DNA from: Gammaproteobacteria bacterium
Lineage (GTDB): Bacteria > Pseudomonadota > Gammaproteobacteria > JADZEE01
Length of the DNA: 64,000 nt
Direction of reading: 5' to 3'
Assembly (NCBI GenBank): GCA_020850735.1
Contig: JADZEE010000080.1
Location: forward strand, 78,777 to 142,776
The notes under the pieces were generated by a model, which was not told where the DNA came from, searched no databases, and was given only the letters and a program-made list of their open reading frames with translations. Position numbers and translations under genes: made by a program. Position 1 is the first letter of the stretch, and each line of letters begins with the position of its first letter. Positions 50,775 through 59,916 of this stretch are shown in pieces.

Positions 50775-51839
50775 GTGCGAATCCTCGACCGCTACATCGG
50801 CCGCACGGTCATCGGGGCGATCTTCGTGGTCGAGGTCGTGCTGGTGCTGGTGTTTTCGTTCTTCGCCCTGATCGATCAGCTGGACGACGTCGGTCGCGGC
50901 AACTACGGAGTCATGCAGATGCTCGCCTACGTCGCACTCAGTGCGCCGGGGCTGGCGTACGAGCTGCTGCCCATGGCGGCCCTCATCGGCGCGCTGATTG
51001 GCCTGGGGACACTGGTCGGTAACGGCGAGCTCACCGTCGTTCGTGCGGCCGGCGTGCCGCTGTGGCGGGTGATCGCGGCGGTCGTGAAGGCGGGATTCGT
51101 GGTCATGATCGCGGCACTCATCATCGGCGAGCTCGTGGCGCCGCCGAGCGAACAGGCCGCCCGTAACCAGCGCTCCATCGCGCTCGCCGCGCAGGTGGCG
51201 CTGAAGACCCGCAACGGCTTCTGGGCGCGCGACGGTTCGAGCTATATCAACATCCGCACGGTGCTGCCGGGCGATCGCGTCCAGGACATCTACATCTACG
51301 AGTTCGATCGCGAGAACCGGCTGCAGGTGGCGAGCTACGCCCGGCGCGCGCTCTACGCGGATGGGCAGTGGCTCCTGGAGGGGCTGCGTCAGACCGATTT
51401 TCGCCGGGCGAAGGTCAAGCGGCGGCTGGTACCGCGGGCAGCGTGGGAATCGCTGCTGAATCCGGATCTCATCAGCATGGTCGTCATCAACCCGAACAGC
51501 CTGTCGATGTACGATCTGGTGAACTACATCGGTTACCTCAACGAAAACGGCCAGGATGCGCGCCGCTACCAGCAGGCGCTGTGGATCAAACTGATCTACC
51601 CGCTGGCCACCGTCGTCATGGTGTTTCTCGCAGTGCCGATGGTGTTCGGTTCACCACGCACGGGCAACATCGGCCAGCGCGTGCTCATCGGTGCCGTCAT
51701 AGGGCTCGTGTTCCACGTGTTCAATCAGGGTGCGGCCAACCTCGGTCTGGTGCTGGACATGAACCCGGCGCTCAGCGTGACGCTGCCCACGCTCGCCGCG
51801 CTCGTGATCGCAGTATTGCTCATGCGTCGGGTTCACTGA
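50775..51839 (+). CDS. lptG: LPS export permease LptG (YjgP/YjgQ family; GTG start)
   Basis: VRILDRYIGRTVIGAIFVVEVVLVLVFSFFALIDQLDDVGRGNYG...GELTVVRAAGVPLWRV...APPSEQAARNQRSIAL...FGSPRTGNIGQRVLIG. Confidence 0.9.
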   Translation: MRILDRYIGRTVIGAIFVVEVVLVLVFSFFALIDQLDDVGRGNYGVMQMLAYVALSAPGLAYELLPMAALIGALIGLGTLVGNGELTVVRAAGVPLWRVIAAVVKAGFVVMIAALIIGELVAPPSEQAARNQRSIALAAQVALKTRNGFWARDGSSYINIRTVLPGDRVQDIYIYEFDRENRLQVASYARRALYADGQWLLEGLRQTDFRRAKVKRRLVPRAAWESLLNPDLISMVVINPNSLSMYDLVNYIGYLNENGQDARRYQQALWIKLIYPLATVVMVFLAVPMVFGSPRTGNIGQRVLIGAVIGLVFHVFNQGAANLGLVLDMNPALSVTLPTLAALVIAVLLMRRVH

Positions 51840-52276
51840 GCGACCGCGCGCACCAGCCTCGTCCGCGACCAGCGGTCGTGCCATGCGAGTCGCTGCGGAT
51901 GCCACAGCGAGGCGACGAAGCCGAGCCCGAGCGGGGCCCATGCGAGCAGCGCGGCAACGAATCGCAGCGCCGCCTGTCGCCAGCTGATGCGCCCGCCCGC
52001 CGCGTCCACCACCTCGATGCGCCACGTCTTCATTCCGAGCGTCTGGCCGCCACGGGTCCACGCCCAGCCGAAATAGGCGAAGCTCACCGCCAGCAGGTAC
52101 AGGGAGTACAGCGGGTGCTGCGAGCTGAGGGCCTCACCGTGCGTGAACGCGAGCAGCGGTACGGTGGCGAAGAAAAGAACGGAAAAAAGGAGTAGCGCGT
52201 CATAAACCATCGCGCCGATGCGCCGTGCCAGGCCCACGGGAGGGAACTGCGGCGCATGGTTGGGGTTCGAAGACAT
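51833..52276 (-). CDS. RDD family membrane protein
   Basis: GLARRIGAMVYDALLLFSVLFFATVPLLA...RGGQTLGMKTWRIEVVDAAGGRISWRQAALRFVAALLA. Confidence 0.88.
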   Translation of the reverse strand: MSSNPNHAPQFPPVGLARRIGAMVYDALLLFSVLFFATVPLLAFTHGEALSSQHPLYSLYLLAVSFAYFGWAWTRGGQTLGMKTWRIEVVDAAGGRISWRQAALRFVAALLAWAPLGLGFVASLWHPQRLAWHDRWSRTRLVRAVAQ

Positions 52277-52345
52277 GTTGACGCTTGCCAGTGTAGCGAG
52301 CAGGGTAACGGAAATCGGCTACGGTCCGGACGGAGGCGCTACATC

Positions 52346-53506
52346 ATGCCTGGACGCAATCGATGCAGCACCGGGCGCCGTGCATTGCGGTTCGCGGCGG
52401 CACTGGTGCTGCTCGTCGCGGCGGGCGGGGCTGCGGCGACCGAAGGACCGCGCTATCCGGGCCGGGTGGTCAGCGTGGGCACGCACGGGCTGCACATCCA
52501 TTGTCTCGGCGAAGGCACGCCCGCGGTCATCATGGATTCCGGGCTCGGCGGCACCTCGCTGGAGTGGGTCGGTGTGCAGCTTCGTCTCGCCCGCCACGTC
52601 CGCGCGTGCGTGTACGACCGCGCCGGCTACGGCTGGAGCGATCCCGGCCCCGGTCCGCGCACGAGCTCGCGGATCGCCGACGAGCTGTTCGTGCTGCTCA
52701 GCAATGCCGGCGTCGACGGCCCGTCCGTCCTGGTGGCGCAGTCGTTCGGCGGTTACACCATGGAGGTGTTCGCGCGCCGCTACCCGTACCTGACGGCCGG
52801 GCTCGTGCTGGTAGACGCATCGCACCCGGATCAGATCGAGCGCTTCCGCCGACCACCCGTCAACCTGAACACCGCGCCGCGCACGCGACGCGGCATGCTG
52901 TCGTACTCGCAGCCGCCGAGCGTACCGGCGTCCTTGCCGGCCGAGTTCAGGGACGCGGCGCTCGCGCTGGCGCGCACGTGGAAAGCGCGCCAGGCGCTCA
53001 AGCAGGAATATCTTTACTTCGAGCAAAGCGCGCGCGACGTGCTCGCCGCGGGCGAGCTGCCGCCGGTGCCCATGGTCGTGCTCACCCGCGGCCGGCGGGC
53101 GTGGCCGCACGACACGCGCGGTGATCTGATCGAAAACCTCTGGCTTGCAATGCAGGACGACCTCTCCGCCCAGAGCCCGCATGCCGCGCACATCATTGCG
53201 GCGTCGAGCGGTCATCACATCCACCTGGACCAGCCGGACCTGGTCAGCGACGCGGTTACGATGGTCATCGACTTCGCGCGGACGGGCGCATCGGCGCCAG
53301 ATTTTTCGATCGACCCGGAGATCGGCTACAGCGGCGCCGCGTGGCTCGAGTTCGCCGACGCCTGGTGGCGCTACGACACGCTGCACGCGGCGCTGCGTCT
53401 GCGCGCGCCGGTCCCGTTCCTGCATTCGGCCGGCGGCGTGATCCGCGCCGGCCATTTCGCCGGCACGGCGCGCCCGGCGCATCAGCAGGTCGTGTACTAC
53501 CGCTAG
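52346..53506 (+). CDS. Alpha/beta hydrolase, exported
   Basis: Signal peptide; VIMDSGLGGTSLEWVGVQLRLARHVRACVYDRAGYGWSDPGP; SFGGYTMEVFARRYP; SSGHHIHLDQPDLV. Confidence 0.88.
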   Translation: MPGRNRCSTGRRALRFAAALVLLVAAGGAAATEGPRYPGRVVSVGTHGLHIHCLGEGTPAVIMDSGLGGTSLEWVGVQLRLARHVRACVYDRAGYGWSDPGPGPRTSSRIADELFVLLSNAGVDGPSVLVAQSFGGYTMEVFARRYPYLTAGLVLVDASHPDQIERFRRPPVNLNTAPRTRRGMLSYSQPPSVPASLPAEFRDAALALARTWKARQALKQEYLYFEQSARDVLAAGELPPVPMVVLTRGRRAWPHDTRGDLIENLWLAMQDDLSAQSPHAAHIIAASSGHHIHLDQPDLVSDAVTMVIDFARTGASAPDFSIDPEIGYSGAAWLEFADAWWRYDTLHAALRLRAPVPFLHSAGGVIRAGHFAGTARPAHQQVVYYR

Positions 53507-53532
53507 CGCCCCTGCGGGCGGCAGCGTTGCGA

Positions 53533-53608
53533 TGGCGCTCCCTGGGGGAATCGAACCCCCGTTTTCGCCGTGAGAGGGCGACGTCCTGGGCCGCTAGACG
53601 AAGGGAGC
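53533..53608 (-). tRNA. tRNA-Glu (anticodon CTC), CCA encoded
   Basis: RC gctcccttcgtctagcggcccaggacgtcgccctctcacggcgaaaacgggggttcgattcccccagggagcgcca folds as a cloverleaf; anticodon loop CTCTCAC; closely resembles E. coli tRNA-Glu. Confidence 0.96.
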
Positions 53609-53647
53609 GGAGAGTCAAACTCTGCGGGCGGTCCTGCGAGGGGTGGT

Positions 53648-53653
53648 ATTATA
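53648..53653 (-). promoter_or_regulatory. -10 element (TATAAT) of tRNA-Glu promoter
   Basis: Perfect TATAAT on the minus strand 40 nt upstream of the tRNA, followed by a GC-rich discriminator. Confidence 0.6.
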
Positions 53654-53837
53654 GGGGCGAGCATTTTACAAAGGAACGACCGTGTCAGTGCCGCCTCCCG
53701 GGTCAGGGTCGGGGCGGCGCCGGCCGCAAGCCATGCCATCCAGCCCCATCCCGTATCCCGGCCGACGCCGGGCGGTTCTCATCCCGTGCCGGCCGGCGCG
53801 CCGCGGCGCCTGCCGCGGCCGTGCGGCACCTCGTTAA

Positions 53838-55193
53838 ATGATCGAGGACAAGCTGCCGGACAACGTCACCGCCCTGCCGTTGCGGCCGGTGATCGTCCCG
53901 CGGGACGCGCACTGCATTTCCAGGCGCGACATCTCCGATGAGGCGCTGCGTGTCCTGTACCGCCTGCGCAATGCGGGCTACAAGGCCTTCCTGGTCGGCG
54001 GCGGCGTGCGCGATCTGCTGCTCGGCATGCATCCGAAGGACTTCGATGTCGCCACCGATGCCCGGCCGGAACAGGTGCGCGAGCTGTTTCGCAACTGCCG
54101 TCTGATCGGCCGGCGATTCCGGCTCGCCCACGTCTATTTCAGCGATCACGTCATCGAGGTCGCCACCTTCCGGGCCGAGGACACGGACGGCGAGGGCGAC
54201 GGCAACGATCGTGTGATCCACGAAGGACGCATCGTGCGCGACAACGTCTACGGCGACATCGACGACGATGTCTGGCGTCGCGATTTCACGGTCAACGCCC
54301 TGTACTACAACATCGCCGATTTCAGTGTCGTCGATTACGTCGGCGGCATGCACGACATCGCCGCGCGCAGCCTGCGGCTCATAGGCGATCCCGTAGAGCG
54401 CTATCGCGAGGATCCCGTGCGCATGCTGCGCGCCGTGCGCTTCGCGGCCAAGCTCGGCTTTCATATCGACCCGGCCAGCGCCGCTCCGATCCTAGAGTAC
54501 GGCCAGCTGCTCGAGCACATCCCCGGCGCGCGCCTGTTCGAGGAATTGCTGAAGCTGTTCATGAGCACCAGTGCCCGCGACTCCTTCCGCGGGCTGGTCG
54601 AGTACCGGCTGTTCGAACGCTTGTTCCCGCAGACCTGGGAGTGTCTGCAGGGCGACCGGGACGGGCGCGCCCGGCGCATGATCGACCTGGTGCTGGAGGC
54701 GACCGAATCGCGCATGGCCGAAGGCAAGCCGGTGAACCCCGCGTTCCTGTTCGCCGCCTTCCTGTGGCCGCCGATGCGCGATCTGGCGGACGAATACATC
54801 GGTCATGGCCTGCCGGCTTTCGACGCCTTGCAGCGCGCCGGAGACGCCGTCATTTCGCAGGAGGTCGGCCGGGTCGTACTGCCACGGCGCATCACCCGCG
54901 TGACCCGCGAGATCTGGGAGTTGCAGCCACGGTTGGAGCGCTGTGCCGCCGCCCGCGCCGGCCGGCTGGTGGAGAACCCGCGCTTTCGCGCTGCCTACGA
55001 TTTCCTGCTGTTGCGCGCGGCTGCGGGCGAGCCGGTCGCCGAGCGCGCCGAGTGGTGGACCCGGTTCCAGAGCGCGGAACCGGGTGCCCGCGCCGAGCTG
55101 CGCCCGGTCGGTGACGACGCCAGGCCGCCGTCACGCCGGCGTGGCCGGCGCGGCGGCCGCCGGCGCCGGCGCGTCGAAGCCCCCGCCGAATAA
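53838..55193 (+). CDS. pcnB: Poly(A) polymerase I
   Basis: HCISRRDISDEALRVLYRLRNAGYKAFLVGGGVRDLLLGMHPKDFDVATDARPEQVRELFRNCRLIGRRFRLAHV; basic C-terminal tail. Confidence 0.95.
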   Translation: MIEDKLPDNVTALPLRPVIVPRDAHCISRRDISDEALRVLYRLRNAGYKAFLVGGGVRDLLLGMHPKDFDVATDARPEQVRELFRNCRLIGRRFRLAHVYFSDHVIEVATFRAEDTDGEGDGNDRVIHEGRIVRDNVYGDIDDDVWRRDFTVNALYYNIADFSVVDYVGGMHDIAARSLRLIGDPVERYREDPVRMLRAVRFAAKLGFHIDPASAAPILEYGQLLEHIPGARLFEELLKLFMSTSARDSFRGLVEYRLFERLFPQTWECLQGDRDGRARRMIDLVLEATESRMAEGKPVNPAFLFAAFLWPPMRDLADEYIGHGLPAFDALQRAGDAVISQEVGRVVLPRRITRVTREIWELQPRLERCAAARAGRLVENPRFRAAYDFLLLRAAAGEPVAERAEWWTRFQSAEPGARAELRPVGDDARPPSRRRGRRGGRRRRRVEAPAE

Positions 55194-55206
55194 GCGCCGC
55201 ACGCCC

Positions 55207-55704
55207 ATGAGCGGACGGGTCCGCGCCTACATCGGGCTCGGCAGCAATCTGGATGATCCCGTCGCGCAGGTCCGGCGTGGCGCACAGGCGCTCGCCCGGC
55301 TGCCCGATTCCGCGCTCGTGGCGGTTTCGAGCCTGTACCGGACACCGCCCATGGGGCCTGCGGATCAGCCCGACTTCATCAACGCCGTCGCCACCGTGGA
55401 CACCGGCCTCGCGCCGGAGGCGCTGCTCGACGCCCTGCAGGCGATCGAGCTCGCGCAGGGTCGCCGCCGCACCCGCCACTGGGGCGAGCGCACCCTGGAT
55501 CTCGACATCCTGCTGTACGGGGATCGTGTCATCGCTTCCCCCCGCCTGCGCGTGCCGCACCCCGGGATCGCCCGGCGCGCGTTCGTACTCGCCCCGCTGG
55601 CCGAGCTGGCACCGGACTTGTGCATTCCCGCGCACGGCGGCGTCGCGGCGCTGCTCGCCGCACACGCGGGCGAGCCGCTCACGCGCCTGGAAGATCCGCA
55701 CTGA
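55207..55704 (+). CDS. folK: 2-amino-4-hydroxy-6-hydroxymethyldihydropteridine diphosphokinase
   Basis: YIGLGSNLDDP, SSLYRTPPMGPADQPDFINAV, RTLDLDILLYGD, PHPGIARRAFVLAPLAE. Confidence 0.95.
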   Translation: MSGRVRAYIGLGSNLDDPVAQVRRGAQALARLPDSALVAVSSLYRTPPMGPADQPDFINAVATVDTGLAPEALLDALQAIELAQGRRRTRHWGERTLDLDILLYGDRVIASPRLRVPHPGIARRAFVLAPLAELAPDLCIPAHGGVAALLAAHAGEPLTRLEDPH

Positions 55705-55705
55705 A

Positions 55706-56344
55706 GTGTCGCGGCCGCGATTCATCGTCGTCGAGGGACCGATCGGGGTAGGCAAGACCACGCTCGCGCGACGCCTCGCCGATCATTACGGCAGTGATCT
55801 CGTGCTCGAGGCTCCCGACGCCAATCCTTTTCTGCCGGCGTTTTACGCGGACCCGACGCATGCCGCGCTGCCGACGCAGCTGTTCTTCCTGTTTCAGCGC
55901 GTGCAGCAGGTTCAGGCGTTACGCCAGGACGACATGTTCCGGCCGGTCCGGATCGCCGATTACCTGCTCGAAAAGGACCGCCTGTTCGCCGGTCTGACGC
56001 TCGGCGTGCAGGAGCTGCGTCTGTATGATCAGGTCTACGAGCGCGTCGCGGTGCAGGCGCCGGTGCCGGATCTGGTGATCTACCTGTAGGCGCCGGTCGA
56101 CGTCCTGTTGCAACGAATCGCGGCGCGCGGTATTTCTTATGAGCGCCAGATCGACGAACGCTATCTCAAGCGTCTGGTCGACGCCTACGTCGATTTCTTT
56201 TATCACTATACCGATGCCCCCCTGCTGATCGTGAATGCCGCGGAGATCGATCTCGCCACCGACACGAACGATCTCGAGTTGCTCGTGCGCCAGCTCGAGC
56301 ACCCGCACCCGGGGCGCTGCTATTTCAATCCGACCCGTCTGTGA
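55706..56344 (+). pseudogene. Deoxynucleoside kinase (dNK family) interrupted by in-frame TAG at 56087-56089
   Basis: VSRPRFIVVEGPIGVGKTTLARRLADHYGSDLVLEAP...VPDLVIYL*APVDVLLQRIAARGISYERQIDERYLKRLVDAYVDFFYHYTDAPLLIVNAAEIDLA; same frame on both sides of TAG. Confidence 0.9.
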
Positions 56345-56372
56345 CGATACCGCCACCAGGAGGAAACAACCG

Positions 56373-57230
56373 ATGCGAACCGTGAACCACGTTGCAGCAC
56401 TTCGCGCCCAGGTGGCGCAATGGCGCGACGACGGCGAGCAGGTTGCGCTGGTGCCGACCATGGGCAACCTGCACGCCGGCCACCTGGCGCTGGTCGAGCG
56501 GGCGCGGCAGATTGCCGAGCGTACGGTCGTGTCGGTGTTCGTGAACCCTTTCCAGTTCGTGCCGGGCGAGGACTACGAAGCCTATCCGCGAACCCCCGAT
56601 GCCGATCGGATCAAGCTGTCCGAAGCCGGCGTCGACGTGCTGTTCATGCCGACCGTCGACGAGCTGTATGAACGCGGTTTCGAGGCTACCACGCGCGTGC
56701 AGGTACCGGCACTGGACGGCATACTGTGCGGGGCCTCGCGACCCGGCCATTTCACCGGCGTCGCGACGGTCGTCACCAAGCTGTTCAATATCGTCGGGCC
56801 CGACTACGCCGTGTTCGGTGACAAGGATTTTCAGCAACTGCTGGTCATCCGCCGGCTGGTCGAGGATCTTTGCATCCCTGTCGACGTCGTCGCCGTGGCG
56901 ACGGTGCGAGAACGCGACGGACTCGCGCTCAGCTCCCGCAATGTCTACCTGACGACTGAAGAGCGGATCACGGCGCCGCGCCTGTACCTGACCGTCAAGG
57001 AGGTCGCCGACCGGCTCCGCGACGGACCGTCCGCGGCGCCGCTGGCGGAGCTCGTGCAGCAGGCCCGCGCGCGCCTGGAGAGCAATGGTTTCCGTGCCGA
57101 CTATGTCACCATCCGCCGCGCCGCGGATCTCGGCGAGCCCGATCCGGCCGACACGGAGCTGGTCGTGCTCGCAGCCGCCTGGCTCGGACGCGCCCGGCTC
57201 ATCGACCACATCGAAGTGACGCGCGGATGA
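56373..57230 (+). CDS. panC: Pantothenate synthetase
   Basis: LVPTMGNLHAGHLALVERAR, VSVFVNPFQF, FGDKDFQQLLVIRRLVEDL, LSSRNVYL; Shine-Dalgarno aggagg upstream. Confidence 0.95.
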   Translation: MRTVNHVAALRAQVAQWRDDGEQVALVPTMGNLHAGHLALVERARQIAERTVVSVFVNPFQFVPGEDYEAYPRTPDADRIKLSEAGVDVLFMPTVDELYERGFEATTRVQVPALDGILCGASRPGHFTGVATVVTKLFNIVGPDYAVFGDKDFQQLLVIRRLVEDLCIPVDVVAVATVRERDGLALSSRNVYLTTEERITAPRLYLTVKEVADRLRDGPSAAPLAELVQQARARLESNGFRADYVTIRRAADLGEPDPADTELVVLAAAWLGRARLIDHIEVTRG

Positions 57231-57982
57231 GTGCCACCGATCCGAACCCCGGGGCCTGCGTGATCGTCATCGGCAACGAGATCCTGTCCGGACGCACCCG
57301 CGACGAGAACCTGCCATGGCTCGCCGAGCAACTCGCCGGGCTCGGCGTGCCCCTCGTGGAAGCGCGGGTGATCCCGGACGAGCACGACATCATCGTCGAG
57401 GCGGTGAACACTTGCCGTGCCCGCCATGCGCACGTGTTCACGACCGGGGGCATCGGGCCGACGCACGACGACATCACCACCGCCGCGGTGGCGGCGGCTT
57501 TCGGCGTCGCCGTCGTGCGCGACGCCGGCGCGCGGGCGCGCCTGCAGGCCTACTACGGTCAGGGCGAGCTCAGTGCCGCGCGCCTGAAGATGGCCGACAT
57601 GCCCCTCGGCGCCGAGCTCATCGACAACCCGGTGAGCGGCGCACCGGGATACCGCATCGGTAATGTCTACGTACTGGCGGGCGTGCCCGCCATCATGCGG
57701 GTCATGTTCGACAGCATCCGCTCGCGTCTGCACGGCGGCCCACCGATCATCTCGCGCACGGTCGCGGCGTTCGCGCGCGAAAGCGCGATCGCCCCTGATC
57801 TCGCCGCGATCCAGGCCCGGTTCCCGCAGGTTGCCATCGGCAGCTACCCGTTCGTGCGTGACGGACGCTTCGGCACCAGCATCGTCCTGCGCGGAACTGA
57901 TCCGCAGCGTCTCGACGCCGGCGCGGCCGAGGTGCGCGCGATGTTCCGGCAACTCGGCGCCGAGCTCGCCGCCGTGCAGTGA
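57227..57982 (+). CDS. CinA N-terminal-type molybdopterin-binding-fold protein
   Basis: VIVIGNEILSGRTRDENLPWLAEQLAGLGVPLVEARVIPDE...FTTGGIGPTHDDITTAAVAAAFG. Confidence 0.92.
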   Translation: MSATDPNPGACVIVIGNEILSGRTRDENLPWLAEQLAGLGVPLVEARVIPDEHDIIVEAVNTCRARHAHVFTTGGIGPTHDDITTAAVAAAFGVAVVRDAGARARLQAYYGQGELSAARLKMADMPLGAELIDNPVSGAPGYRIGNVYVLAGVPAIMRVMFDSIRSRLHGGPPIISRTVAAFARESAIAPDLAAIQARFPQVAIGSYPFVRDGRFGTSIVLRGTDPQRLDAGAAEVRAMFRQLGAELAAVQ

Positions 57983-57999
57983 CGGCGGTTGTCATCCCG

Positions 58000-58019
58000 C
58001 CGGCGCGGCAGAGCGCCGG
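58000..58019. terminator. Hairpin between convergent cinA-like and Rap1a/Tai-like genes
   Basis: CCGGCGC-ggcaga-GCGCCGG perfect 7-bp stem. Confidence 0.5.
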
Positions 58020-58021
58020 GG

Positions 58022-58444
58022 TCACTCCTCGGGTGCGGTCGCCGGGCTTGCGGTCGCGCCCGGCACCGGGCAGGGATAGGCCTGCATGTACGCCGCCGCA
58101 GCCAGGGTCACCTTGCGTGCGTGCAGGCGATCGGGGTGGGCGAGCAGGTACTCGACCAGCACGCGCACCGCGTCCCGCTGGTCGATGCCGTCGGGCGGGG
58201 GACAGAAAAACTGACCGTCGGGCTTGACGTAGTAGCCGATGCTGACGATGTTGGTCACGCCCTGAATGAAGCCGCGACAGAACGTGGCCGCCAGCGACTG
58301 CGGTTCTTCGAGGCTGGCACCCTCGAGCTCGGCCCTGGCCAGTGCGCACTGGGCGAGCAGCTCGTGGCCGTTGTCGCCGGCGCCGGCCGCGGGCGCCAGC
58401 AGCAGGCCGGCGAGCACGGCGGGCAGGACGCGGGATCGCGGCAT
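58022..58444 (-). CDS. Rap1a/Tai family immunity-like exported protein
   Basis: Signal peptide; FCRGFIQGVTNIVSIGYYVKPDGQFFCPPPDGIDQRDAVRVLVEYLLAHPDRLHARKVTLAAAAYMQAYPCP matches the CxGFxxG...FCxP...HP...FPC Rap1a/Tai layout. Confidence 0.75.
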   Translation of the reverse strand: MPRSRVLPAVLAGLLLAPAAGAGDNGHELLAQCALARAELEGASLEEPQSLAATFCRGFIQGVTNIVSIGYYVKPDGQFFCPPPDGIDQRDAVRVLVEYLLAHPDRLHARKVTLAAAAYMQAYPCPVPGATASPATAPEE

Positions 58445-58572
58445 GGCCGAAGTATGCGCTCCGCACCCCGGGGTGGTCACGCCTGCCCGGGTCGCCGAGC
58501 TAAGTGCCGGGAAACTGGAACGATTCCCGGGTTCGGTGTAGTGTGAACGGCCCTTTTCCCGAGCGCTCCGGA

Positions 58573-59916
58573 ATGACCGGCAAGCTGTACGTCAAGACCT
58601 TCGGTTGCCAGATGAACGAGTACGACTCGAACCGTATCGTCGACGTGCTGCGTGCCGCTCACGGGCTCGAGCCGGTCGCCACCCCGGAACAGGCCGACGT
58701 GCTGCTGGTCAACACCTGTTCGGTGCGCGAGAAGGCGCAGGAGAAGCTGTTTTCCCTGCTCGGCACGTGGCGCCCGCTCAAGCTCGCCAGAGCGGACGTC
58801 GTCATCGGCGTGGGTGGCTGCGTCGCGAGCCAGGAGGGAGAGTCCCTGCGCCAGCGGGCGCCGTTCGTGGACGTCGTGTTCGGCCCGCAGACCCTGCACC
58901 GCCTGCCGGAGCTCATCGAGCGCGCCCGCAGGACCCGCGGGCCCGTCATCGACGTCAGCTTTCCGGAGATCGAGAAATTCGACCGGCTGCCCGAGCCGCG
59001 GGCCGACGGGCCGACCGCATTCGTCTCGATCATGGAAGGATGCAGCAAGTACTGCACTTTCTGCGTAGTGCCCTACACCCGGGGTGAAGAGTTCAGTCGC
59101 CCGTTCGACGACGTGCTCGCCGAGATCGCCGCGCTCGCGGGGCAGGGTGTGCGCGAAGTCACGCTGCTCGGGCAGAACGTGAACGCCTACCGGTCCGTGC
59201 GCCACGACGGCTCGCCCGCGGATCTCGCCGAGCTGATCCGTTGCGTCGCCTGTATCGAAGGTATCGGCCGGATCCGTTTCACGACCTCCCATCCCGTGGA
59301 GCTGCGCGACTCGCTCATCGACGTCTACGCCGCCGTTCCGCTCCTCGCGTCGCATCTGCACCTGCCCGTGCAAAGTGGCTCGGACCGCATTCTCGCGCTG
59401 ATGAAGCGCGGCCACACGGTACTCGAATACAAGTCGAAGATCCGGCGCCTGCGCAGGCTGCGACCCGACATCAGCATCTCGACCGACGTCATCGTCGGTT
59501 TTCCGGGCGAGACGGACGCGGATTTCGCCGCCACCCTCGCGCTGGTCGAGGAAGTCGGATTCGACCACTCTTACAGCTTTATCTACAGCCCTCGCCCCGG
59601 CACCCCGGCCGCCGATCTCGCGGACAACGTGCCGATTGAAGTGAAGCAGCGGCGCCTGGCCGTGCTGCAGGCGCGCATCGACCGGCAGGCGGCGGCAATC
59701 AGCCGGCGCATGGTGGGCACGGTGCAGCGCATCCTGGTGGCCGGGACGTCGCGACGAGACCCGACCGTGCTCGCAGGGCGTACTCACAACAACCGCGTCG
59801 TCAACTTCGCCGGCGACCGGGACCTGGTCGGCCGATTCGTCGACCTGCGTATCACCGAGGCTCTGCGCAACTCGCTGCGCGGCGAGCTGACGACCCGACT
59901 TGAACACGCCTGCTGA
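58573..59916 (+). CDS. miaB: tRNA-2-methylthio-N6-dimethylallyladenosine synthase
   Basis: [54 protein letters not shown]. Confidence 0.95.
   Translation: MTGKLYVKTFGCQMNEYDSNRIVDVLRAAHGLEPVATPEQADVLLVNTCSVREKAQEKLFSLLGTWRPLKLARADVVIGVGGCVASQEGESLRQRAPFVDVVFGPQTLHRLPELIERARRTRGPVIDVSFPEIEKFDRLPEPRADGPTAFVSIMEGCSKYCTFCVVPYTRGEEFSRPFDDVLAEIAALAGQGVREVTLLGQNVNAYRSVRHDGSPADLAELIRCVACIEGIGRIRFTTSHPVELRDSLIDVYAAVPLLASHLHLPVQSGSDRILALMKRGHTVLEYKSKIRRLRRLRPDISISTDVIVGFPGETDADFAATLALVEEVGFDHSYSFIYSPRPGTPAADLADNVPIEVKQRRLAVLQARIDRQAAAISRRMVGTVQRILVAGTSRRDPTVLAGRTHNNRVVNFAGDRDLVGRFVDLRITEALRNSLRGELTTRLEHAC

Noticed and set aside
53504-56089. Genome-wide amber recoding (TAG as sense)
   Set aside because: TAG serves as the apparent normal terminator of the alpha/beta hydrolase at 53504-53506; read-through there would run into the tRNA-Glu gene. 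The TAG in the dNK gene is better explained as a local mutation or error.
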